Below, in pieces: positions 1 to 6,010 of a DNA stretch of 8,329 nt. Each line of letters starts with the position of its first letter. The stretch's first letter is position 1. Origin of the DNA: Micrococcales bacterium UBA7472. GTDB taxonomy: Bacteria > Actinomycetota > Actinomycetes > Actinomycetales > Microbacteriaceae. Location: NCBI GenBank assembly GCA_002478545.1, contig DLOY01000084.1:123913-132241 (forward strand), in the 5' to 3' direction. Under the pieces are notes generated by a model. The model made no database searches and was not told the origin of the DNA. It saw only the letters and a program-made list of their open reading frames with translations. The translations under genes were made by a program, and so were the position numbers.

Positions 1-1
1 G

Positions 2-196
2 CAAGCAACTCCGTCAGCCGAACCCGAGCCTGCGGCATCGGTGCACGACTTGGTCGAAGAGCTTCGAGCACGCAGGGCTGCGGCCACAAATCAGATCAAA
101 CCGGCTAGCGCGAAAGGCCGAGCCTCACTTCCGAGCTGGGACGAAATTGTTCTAGGAACCAGTTCAGATGTTGAACCGGATCAAGGGGATTTGTAA
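2..196 (+). CDS. sepH: Cell division protein SepH, C-terminal end (partial, 5' end outside window)
   Basis: This is the last 64 codons of a rightward gene that enters from the left edge in frame 2 and stops at TAA 194-196. The visible tail has an Ala/Pro/Glu-rich stretch, a charged helix-like segment (LVEELRARR), a basic linker and then LPSWDEIVLG, the short conserved C-terminal motif I associate with actinobacterial SepH (DUF3071). SepH is a cytosolic protein with an N-terminal helix-turn-helix domain that binds FtsZ and promotes Z-ring assembly. The DNA-binding and FtsZ-binding N-terminal half lies outside the window, so the call rests on the tail motif plus the neighbourhood: sepH commonly lies near the parC/parE/sigA block in actinobacteria. 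It overlaps the oppositely oriented phosphodiesterase gene by 33 bases at the 3' ends. No terminator hairpin is visible after the stop. Confidence 0.72.
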   Translation, partial: QATPSAEPEPAASVHDLVEELRARRAAATNQIKPASAKGRASLPSWDEIVLGTSSDVEPDQGDL

Positions 197-1300
197 CTCC
201 TGAGCACTAAGCCCTCCGTGGTGAGCAATCATTCGATAGGACCGAGGCTTTGAAAAATCAGAGTGGTACAGAGTGTTGTTGCCCTTCGCAAGCAGCACCA
301 GGTCGGGGATCCTCTCTCTGGCCTGTGGACCCAGCTCTCCAAGTAAACCGGCATCTACTAGAGCCTTTGCATCGTATGCGCTGAATTGTTGGTAAGTCTC
401 TAGTTCTTGAAGGAGTTCGTTCTTGTCGACATCTGGCTTTAGATACAGGTACATGCTCCGAGTGTCGCCACCTACAAATTCAATACCCCTTGGCCTCAGA
501 AGCTCGTCGAGCTCAATTCGCTTGTGATCTGCGGTGTCGAGCATTCCGTGGTCAGCCGTTATGACTACACCGGCATCCTTTGGGATCGAATGAGTGAAAC
601 CCTCCAACATGCCGTTCAATTGCTCCAGCAGGGTTCTCCAACTGTCTGACTCCCAACCTTTGATGTGCCCAAGTTGGTCGAGCTCTTGAATGTATAGGTA
701 GTTGATAGATCGCTCTGGGCTCTCGAGTAGCCGCTTAGCTAGCTGGAAACGTTCAGATATCTCATCTGCCTCGTGAAAAACGACTCCGCGCATTGTGGCC
801 TTGGTGAATCCAGTGTTTCGATATTCAGCGGCTGATATCACGTTGGTGACAATGCCCTTCTCGAGGGCCGACTCCGATATCGTTTGGTTCGGCTGCCACT
901 GACTTGGGTCAGTCTCCTCATTCCACCCGTTTAGAAGATTCAAGGTCTTTTGAAAATAGCGGTCTCGCACCACGTGACCGATGATTCCATGCCCGCCAGG
1001 TCTAAGACCGGTGGCAAAACTGGAGATGTTGACGCTGGTGGTGGACGGGAAAGCTGCCTGCAGAATTTGCCCCTTAGTCGCCGCTGCGGCCAGAAAAGGG
1101 GCATGGCCAGCGGCTGCTTTTAGGTTCTGGTAACCCAGTCCGTCAATGAAAATGACCAGCACCTTGTTTCTGGGCTTGAATCCCAGCTCGGAGCGTTCCC
1201 CCAAGACCGAACTGAGGGCGGATTTGAACACATGCCGAATGCTCCCAAGTCCTTTGGGTACTGGAGGTAAAGTCAATGGCACCCCAGAAGTTTTACACAC
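164..1300 (-). CDS. Alkaline-phosphatase-superfamily phosphodiesterase / nucleotide pyrophosphatase-like protein
   Basis: A 378-residue protein of the type I phosphodiesterase/nucleotide pyrophosphatase family, expected to use two metal ions to hydrolyse phosphodiester or pyrophosphate bonds; the substrate cannot be read from sequence. Visible metal and catalytic motifs, in order: FIDGLG (Asp53), FPSTTSVN (nucleophile Thr, 87 or 88), a GHGIIGH loop at 104-109, ELDQLGH (Asp208, His212), ITADHGM (Asp250, His251) and AHHGG (His361). All core ligands are present, so it should be active. There is no signal peptide or membrane segment, so it is probably cytosolic. The start is uncertain: GTG 1300 gives the longest frame but has no Shine-Dalgarno; GTG 1282 and TTG 1276 fit the usual family N-terminus (beginning near LPPVPKG) better, and GTG 1231 is also open. 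The 5' end overlaps the start of parC and the 3' end overlaps sepH. This family is common beside parC in actinobacteria, but a functional link is not established. Confidence 0.86.
   Translation of the reverse strand: MCKTSGVPLTLPPVPKGLGSIRHVFKSALSSVLGERSELGFKPRNKVLVIFIDGLGYQNLKAAAGHAPFLAAAATKGQILQAAFPSTTSVNISSFATGLRPGGHGIIGHVVRDRYFQKTLNLLNGWNEETDPSQWQPNQTISESALEKGIVTNVISAAEYRNTGFTKATMRGVVFHEADEISERFQLAKRLLESPERSINYLYIQELDQLGHIKGWESDSWRTLLEQLNGMLEGFTHSIPKDAGVVITADHGMLDTADHKRIELDELLRPRGIEFVGGDTRSMYLYLKPDVDKNELLQELETYQQFSAYDAKALVDAGLLGELGPQARERIPDLVLLAKGNNTLYHSDFSKPRSYRMIAHHGGLSAQELQIPLIRFNI
1263..1268 (+). promoter_or_regulatory. Ribosome binding site of parC
   Basis: GGAGGT lies 7-8 bases before ATG 1276, a near-perfect Shine-Dalgarno. 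It decides the parC start: the downstream ATG at 1309 has only GAGGA two bases before it, which is too close for normal initiation. The site lies inside the N-terminal coding region of the divergent phosphodiesterase gene. Confidence 0.75.
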
Positions 1301-3657
1301 CGAGGAACATGACCCAGTCCAACGAACGCATTATTGACGTCGATGTCGCGAAAGAAATGCGGGAATCATTCCTGGAGTACTCCTACTCGGTTATTTACTC
1401 AAGAGCACTGCCCGATGCTCGAGATGGCCTAAAACCAGTTCAACGCCGCATCGTCTATCAAATGGGTGAAATGGGGTTGCGTCCGGATCGCGGTCATGTG
1501 AAATCTGCCCGAGTCACCGGTGAGGTTATGGGAAAACTCCACCCTCACGGAGATGGTGCCATCTACGATGCCCTGGTTCGCATGGCCCAGGACTTTAGCC
1601 TTCGACTTCCGCTGATTGACGGTCACGGCAACTTTGGAAGCCTCGATGACGGTCCGGCGGCCGCACGCTACACGGAGGCACGGCTTGCTCCAGCGTCGCT
1701 TCTGTTAAATGAGTCCTTGGACGAGGACGTTGTTGACTTCGTCCCCAACTATGACGCTCAACTGACCGAACCAAGCGTTCTCCCGGCTGCGTTCCCCAAT
1801 CTGCTCGTCAACGGGGCCTCAGGCATCGCTGTTGGCATGGCAACAAACATGCCACCGCACAACCTGCGCGAGGTGGTCGCAGCACTTCAGTTATTGATCG
1901 CTAATCCAGATGCAGAATTAGAGGAAATCCTCAAGGTCCTGCCAGGCCCCGACCTACCATCCGGTGCGATTGCGCTGGTTGGCGAAACTCTCACGGAGGC
2001 ATATGCCACCGGACGCGGTGCGTTTCGCATGCGAGCCAAGATCAGCATCGAAAACGTCGGCCCACGCCGCACTGGTCTTGTTGTAACCGAGCTCCCCTAT
2101 CAGGTAGGCCCTGAGCGAGTCGTGGATCGAATTCGCGAAGCGGTAAACGCCAAAAAGCTAGAGGGGATTCACGACGTGGTGGATCTCACCGACCGCGAGA
2201 ACGGGCTAAAGCTGGTAATCGAACTAAAGACTGGTTTTGATCCCTCCAGCGTCGTTGAAGCGCTTTATAAGTTCACCCCGCTGGAGGAGAACTTCGGGGT
2301 CAACAATGTCGCGTTGGTTGATGGCAGGCCCCAGCAACTGAGCCTCAGGGAGCTACTGCAGGTATACATCGGCCACCGCCTCGAGGTTGTGAAGCGAAGA
2401 AGCATCAATCGTAAAGACCGCAAGAGCGCTCGTCTGCACCTTCTGGAGGGCTTGCAAATTGCGGTTCTAAACATCGATGAGGTGATCGAGGTGATTCGCA
2501 CCTCCGACACCGTTGATTCAGCTCGCAGTCGACTAATGCAGATCTTTGATCTCTCTACGCTGCAGGCAGACCACATCCTTGAGCTTCGACTGAGGAGATT
2601 GACTCGATTCTCTGTTATCGAATTAGAGACTGAAGCCGATCAGCTACGTCGTGAGATTGAGGAGCTTGCAAAGCTTCTTTCCTCAGAGCAGCTCATGCGC
2701 AATCTGGTTTCCAAGGAGCTTGACAAGGTTGCTCAGGATTATGGTGACGAACGCAGGACCCAGCTGATAGACGCTTCTGGCATCGCTGTCGTCTCGAGGT
2801 CTAAGGTCGTGGTTCAAGAGCTCAGCGATGAACCAACCAACATCTACATCTCGCCAACCGGGGCGGTATTTAGATACTCGGGAGCCGTATCCCAAACCGA
2901 GGGAAGACTTCTGTTTGCAAGCACCACTCGAAGCGATGTCGCTTTCCTGACCTCCAACGCCGAGGCGGTCCGCGTTCATGTGGCGGACTTGCCGACCTAC
3001 AACCCCGGAGTTAGCGGGGCCATGCCGGACGCAACCGAGTTCCTTGGTTCCCCGACTCGGGTAGTTGGGGTAATGCCATGGGGCTCAGAGGCAACATATG
3101 CCGTTGGAACCGTTCAGGGCACGGTGAAGCGCTTCACCGGACCCCTGCCTGACCGCGATCAGGTTTCCGTGATAGCGCTCAAAGAATTGGACGAGGTTGT
3201 AGGGCTGGTCGAAGCCGATGAGAGCGCTGAACTTGTATTCGTGACGCGAGAGGCAAATGCGCTTGTTTTCCCTGCCTCCACCGTTAGACCGCAAGGCTTG
3301 CCTGCATCCGGAATGGCGGGGATTAACGTCGAGGACTCAAGGGTTATTTTCTTTGGCAAAGCTGACGAAGAGTCTTTGATCGTAACCGCAGCAAATCTAT
3401 CCGCAGCACTTGGTGACACCGACCCAGGGGCAGGGAAAATCACTCCCATCAGAGAGATCCCCCGTAAGGGTCGTGGCGCCATGGGAGTGAGGGTGCAGCG
3501 GTTCCTCAAGGGTGAAGATCAGCTTTACTTCGCATCGGTAGTCGAACATGGGTTGCTCTTCGACCTGGATGGTAATCTGCTCCCCCAGCTTGACACAAAC
3601 TCAAAGCGGGATGCGTCTGGAACTACCCTCGAAAGGTATGTAGGAAGCGCTTTCTAG
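1276..3657 (+). CDS. parC: DNA topoisomerase IV subunit A
   Basis: A 793-residue type IIA topoisomerase subunit that cuts and rejoins the gate DNA; with ParE it decatenates daughter chromosomes and relaxes supercoils. The N-terminal breakage-reunion part (about 30-500) holds LPDARDGLKPVQRR, the helix-turn-helix segment with GKLHPHGD, the catalytic Tyr132 in AARYTEARLA, the conserved FPNLLVNGASGIAVGMATN block (173-191), the coiled-coil arm and the DERRT motif (491-495). Residues from about 510 form the C-terminal beta-pinwheel. The pinwheel lacks a GyrA-box (QRRGGKG), and the length fits ParC rather than GyrA; the parE neighbour agrees. Start ATG 1276 is chosen for its strong GGAGGT; ATG 1309 is the alternative and the N-terminal extension is not conserved in this family. 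Odd point: the quinolone-contact serine (E. coli GyrA Ser83) is Gly94 here, while the acidic partner (Asp87) is kept as Asp98. The gene shares its stop region (CTAG) with parE. Confidence 0.95.
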   Translation: MAPQKFYTPRNMTQSNERIIDVDVAKEMRESFLEYSYSVIYSRALPDARDGLKPVQRRIVYQMGEMGLRPDRGHVKSARVTGEVMGKLHPHGDGAIYDALVRMAQDFSLRLPLIDGHGNFGSLDDGPAAARYTEARLAPASLLLNESLDEDVVDFVPNYDAQLTEPSVLPAAFPNLLVNGASGIAVGMATNMPPHNLREVVAALQLLIANPDAELEEILKVLPGPDLPSGAIALVGETLTEAYATGRGAFRMRAKISIENVGPRRTGLVVTELPYQVGPERVVDRIREAVNAKKLEGIHDVVDLTDRENGLKLVIELKTGFDPSSVVEALYKFTPLEENFGVNNVALVDGRPQQLSLRELLQVYIGHRLEVVKRRSINRKDRKSARLHLLEGLQIAVLNIDEVIEVIRTSDTVDSARSRLMQIFDLSTLQADHILELRLRRLTRFSVIELETEADQLRREIEELAKLLSSEQLMRNLVSKELDKVAQDYGDERRTQLIDASGIAVVSRSKVVVQELSDEPTNIYISPTGAVFRYSGAVSQTEGRLLFASTTRSDVAFLTSNAEAVRVHVADLPTYNPGVSGAMPDATEFLGSPTRVVGVMPWGSEATYAVGTVQGTVKRFTGPLPDRDQVSVIALKELDEVVGLVEADESAELVFVTREANALVFPASTVRPQGLPASGMAGINVEDSRVIFFGKADEESLIVTAANLSAALGDTDPGAGKITPIREIPRKGRGAMGVRVQRFLKGEDQLYFASVVEHGLLFDLDGNLLPQLDTNSKRDASGTTLERYVGSAF

Positions 3658-5711
3658 GCGTCGATTCGCTCTCGATCGAAATCATCAGCCGCATCAATGA
3701 TGAAGTCCTTTCGGGGCGCAACGTCCGAACCCATCAAGAGCTCGAACATCTCCTCGGCAATCTGTGCATCGGCAGCAGTGATTCGCCTTAGGGTTCGGTT
3801 TTGTGGCTGCATGGTGGTTTCAGCGAGCTGGTCTGCGTCCATTTCGCCAAGACCCTTGTAGCGCTGAATAGGTTGCAAATAGCTCTTACCCTGCTTATCA
3901 AGTCGCTGGAGTAGCTCAGTTAACTCCTGTTGTGAGTAGGTGTAAATCGCGTCTTTGCTTCGACCGTTTTGCACCATCACTCTGTGCAGGGGTGGCACAG
4001 CGGCGTATACCCTTCCCGCCTCAACCAGCGGCCTCATGTAGCGGAAAAAGAGGGTCAGCAGCAGAGTTCTGATGTGAGCGCCATCAACATCGGCGTCGGA
4101 CATCAAGATGATCTTCTCGTAACGAACCTGCTCTAAGTCAAAGGTTCGACCCGAACCACCACCAACAACCTGGATGATGGACGCGCACTCCGCATTCGAG
4201 AGCATGTCCGAGATGGAGGCCTTTTGAACATTCAGGATCTTGCCTCGAATAGGCAGCAGTGCCTGAAACTTGGAGTCCCGCGCCAATTTAGCGGTTCCCA
4301 ATGCGCTATCACCCTCAACAATGAACAGCTCAGATCCCTCGGTTGCGCTCGCTCGGCAATCAACTAATTTCGTGGGTAGGGACGAGGACTCCAACGCATT
4401 CTTGCGTCGCTGAGTGTCCTTCAGGGTTCTAGCAGAAACGCGAGCCTTTGCCTCGTTGACAATCTTCTCTAGAAGCTTCTCAGCCTCTTGTTTAGATCCC
4501 CTGATGCTGCCGGATAGGAAACTGTCTAGGTATTTCGAAACAGCGTTTGTAACAATCTGCTTGACAGCCGGGGTTCCAAGGGTCTCTTTGGTCTGACCTT
4601 CAAACTGCGGCTCTGGAAGACTGACCGTCACAACGGCAGTGAGACCTGCCATGACATCTTCACGCTCAATCTTTAGGCCGTTGGCCTTGAGCTTGCGAGT
4701 ATTTGCCTCGACCGCAGCTCTAATCGATTTCAAGAGCCCCTGCTCAAATCCTGCCTGGTGAGACCCACCCTTGGGTGTCGAAATGATGTTTACAAAAGAG
4801 CGAAGTTCGGTGTCGAATCCAGTTCCCCAGCGAAGGGCAACTTCCACCTTGCACTCGCGCTCGATCTCCTTGGAGACCATTGAGCCGGAGTCGTCCAATA
4901 CCGGAACGGTCTCCTTGAAATTTGCAGACTCTGAAATTCGCTTGGTTGCTACAACGGCCGCGTCTTTCGCAAGGTGCTCAACGTATTCGGAAATCCCGCC
5001 TTCAAATTCAAACTCAAGCTTGGTGCCGGTTCTTCGGTCCTCGGCGCATAGCTTTAGGCCTGGCACCAAGAAGGCGGTCTGGCTGAGCCTAGCCTTCAGG
5101 TCGTCAATCGAGAAGACTGCGCTTTGGTCAAAGATCTGTCGGTCTGGCCAGTAGCGAACCTTTGTACCAGTGACTGATTTGGCGACCTTGCCGAGCTTCT
5201 TAAGCTCAGAGTTTTCCTCGAAGGGTTTGAAAGCTGCTTCCGGCTCACTCGAAGCGAAGATGCCCGGTTCCCCTCGGCGAAAGGACATGCCCCAGGTTTG
5301 CCCATCGCGGTTTACCTCGACGTCGAGGCGCAAACTCAGCGCGTTGACTACTGACGCACCTACACCGTGAAGACCTCCCGATGCGCCATATGAGCCGCCG
5401 CCGAACTTTCCACCGGCGTGCAGCTTGGTGAAAACGACCTCAACGCCTGTGAGCCCGGTTCTTGGCTCGATGTCTACCGGTATGCCACGTCCAAAATCTT
5501 GAACTTCCAAAGAGCCGTCTTCATGGGCGACTACTCGAATTTCCTTGCCGTATCCAGCTAGGGCCTCATCCACAGCGTTATCGATGATTTCCCAAAGACA
5601 GTGCATCAAACCTCGACCATCGGTAGAGCCGATGTACATTCCGGGGCGTTTCCGAACGGCCTCGAGGCCCTCAAGCACAGAGAGGTGACGAGCTGAATAG
5701 TTTTCCACCAA
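3654..5711 (-). CDS. parE: DNA topoisomerase IV subunit B
   Basis: A 685-residue ATPase and TOPRIM subunit of topoisomerase IV; it binds and hydrolyses ATP to drive strand passage by ParC. Seen in order: GHKL ATPase motifs EIIDNAVDEA (Glu41, Asn45), DFGRGIPVD (Asp72) and the ATP lid around 99-118 (GGSYGASGGLHGVG); the transducer with the ATP-contacting QTK loop (EGQTK, Lys375); then TOPRIM with EGDSALGTAK (Glu466), PIRGKILNVQKAS and the metal-binding SDADVDGAH (Asp539, Asp541, Asp543). The C-terminal tail has the QRYKGLGEMDADQL block (616-629). The length and the GLMHCLWEIIDN and EGDSALGT signatures match actinobacterial ParE better than GyrB. Only two starts are possible after the in-frame TAG at 5718-5720: TTG 5711 or GTG 5708. 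Neither has a Shine-Dalgarno, and a TAGCGT box is placed so that transcription could begin at GTG 5708 (leaderless). It is convergent with parC, overlapping by four bases, so the two subunits are not co-transcribed. Confidence 0.95.
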   Translation of the reverse strand: MVENYSARHLSVLEGLEAVRKRPGMYIGSTDGRGLMHCLWEIIDNAVDEALAGYGKEIRVVAHEDGSLEVQDFGRGIPVDIEPRTGLTGVEVVFTKLHAGGKFGGGSYGASGGLHGVGASVVNALSLRLDVEVNRDGQTWGMSFRRGEPGIFASSEPEAAFKPFEENSELKKLGKVAKSVTGTKVRYWPDRQIFDQSAVFSIDDLKARLSQTAFLVPGLKLCAEDRRTGTKLEFEFEGGISEYVEHLAKDAAVVATKRISESANFKETVPVLDDSGSMVSKEIERECKVEVALRWGTGFDTELRSFVNIISTPKGGSHQAGFEQGLLKSIRAAVEANTRKLKANGLKIEREDVMAGLTAVVTVSLPEPQFEGQTKETLGTPAVKQIVTNAVSKYLDSFLSGSIRGSKQEAEKLLEKIVNEAKARVSARTLKDTQRRKNALESSSLPTKLVDCRASATEGSELFIVEGDSALGTAKLARDSKFQALLPIRGKILNVQKASISDMLSNAECASIIQVVGGGSGRTFDLEQVRYEKIILMSDADVDGAHIRTLLLTLFFRYMRPLVEAGRVYAAVPPLHRVMVQNGRSKDAIYTYSQQELTELLQRLDKQGKSYLQPIQRYKGLGEMDADQLAETTMQPQNRTLRRITAADAQIAEEMFELLMGSDVAPRKDFIIDAADDFDRERIDA

Positions 5712-5714
5712 GCA

Positions 5715-5720
5715 ACGCTA
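5715..5720 (-). promoter_or_regulatory. Candidate -10 box of a leaderless parE transcript
   Basis: Read on the minus strand the hexamer is TAGCGT, which keeps the T1, A2 and T6 positions of TATAAT. Six bases follow before the G of GTG 5708, so a standard -10 spacing would start the RNA exactly on that start codon. There is no Shine-Dalgarno upstream of either possible parE start, which agrees with leaderless initiation, common in actinobacteria. The -35 region is poor, so this is tentative. Confidence 0.3.
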
Positions 5721-5751
5721 ACCGATGGGAGTATGCAACCCAGACTGCCAC

Positions 5752-5766
5752 TTCGCAGATAGCGAA
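5752..5766. repeat. Short inverted repeat in the divergent intergenic region
   Basis: A perfect dyad with 5-base arms TTCGC and GCGAA separated by the 5-base spacer AGATA. It lies about 40 bases upstream of the parE start and 50 bases upstream of the small gene, where an operator could act on both promoters. Arms this short arise often by chance, so its function is speculative. Confidence 0.35.
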
Positions 5767-5818
5767 ACTGAGCCTAAATCCAAGCTGTTTGTCGCTGGAG
5801 CGTGTTTCAATAGTCAGG

Positions 5819-6010
5819 ATGGAAAACACCGCTGAGAAACTTCTTGCCACCGACCGCTGCGACGTCTGTGGAGCGCAAGCCTACATTCGAGTTGAACTCG
5901 AGATTGGTGAGCTTCTATTCTGCGCTCACCACGGTAACGCCAACAAGGAGAAGCTTCAGCCGATCTCGCTCAACTGGCACGACCAGTCCAACGAGCTCAG
6001 TCAGCGATAG
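5819..6010 (+). CDS. Small DUF7455-type CxxC/CxHH protein, probable zinc ribbon
   Basis: A 63-residue protein (from ATG 5819) with the core TDRCDVCGAQAYIRV followed by LLFCAHHG. The order CxxC (Cys14, Cys17) and CxHH (Cys35, His37, His38) suggests one bound zinc ion in a small ribbon; this is inferred from spacing. It resembles the conserved actinobacterial family DUF7455, whose members carry RCDxCGAQAYVRV and ELLFCxHH and sit next to sigA/parE; its function is not known to me. There is no signal peptide or membrane segment. The ATG is preferred over the upstream in-frame TTG 5789 because family members begin only about ten residues before the RCDxC motif. No good ribosome binding site precedes it (only AGG directly abutting the ATG), so a leaderless message is possible. 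Its 3' end overlaps gatD on the other strand by 14 bases. Confidence 0.82.
   Translation: MENTAEKLLATDRCDVCGAQAYIRVELEIGELLFCAHHGNANKEKLQPISLNWHDQSNELSQR

Larger units (their letters stand above)
5712..5818. promoter_or_regulatory. Divergent promoter region between parE and the small CxxC protein gene
   Basis: This is the only clear non-coding stretch in the window and must carry the leftward promoter of parE and the rightward promoter of the small gene, since both 5' ends face it. On the minus strand TAGCGT (5715-5720) fits a TAnnnT -10 box, placed so that +1 falls on GTG 5708. On the plus strand AATAGT (5809-5814) is a weak -10 candidate just before ATG 5819, with TTGTCG (5789-5794) upstream at a short spacing. 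No strong -35 is seen for either. It also contains a small dyad (5752-5766). Confidence 0.45.

Noticed and set aside
2265..2576. 103-codon open frame antisense to parC
   Set aside because: It lies wholly within the conserved ParC coding frame, has a low-complexity Ser/Arg/Leu composition and no recognisable domain; an antisense shadow.
3159..3509. 116-codon open frame antisense to the parC 3' part
   Set aside because: Ser/Thr/Ala-rich translation with no motif, fully opposite a well-conserved gene; a shadow.
4771..5154. 127-codon open frame on the plus strand opposite parE
   Set aside because: Lies inside the parE ATPase/transducer coding region, with no family motif and a Ser-rich composition typical of antisense frames.
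1276..5711. Naming the pair gyrA/gyrB
   Set aside because: No GyrA-box in the pinwheel, shorter ParC-like length, ParE-like EGDSALGT and GLMHCLWEIIDN signatures, and the sigA/sepH neighbourhood all favour topoisomerase IV.
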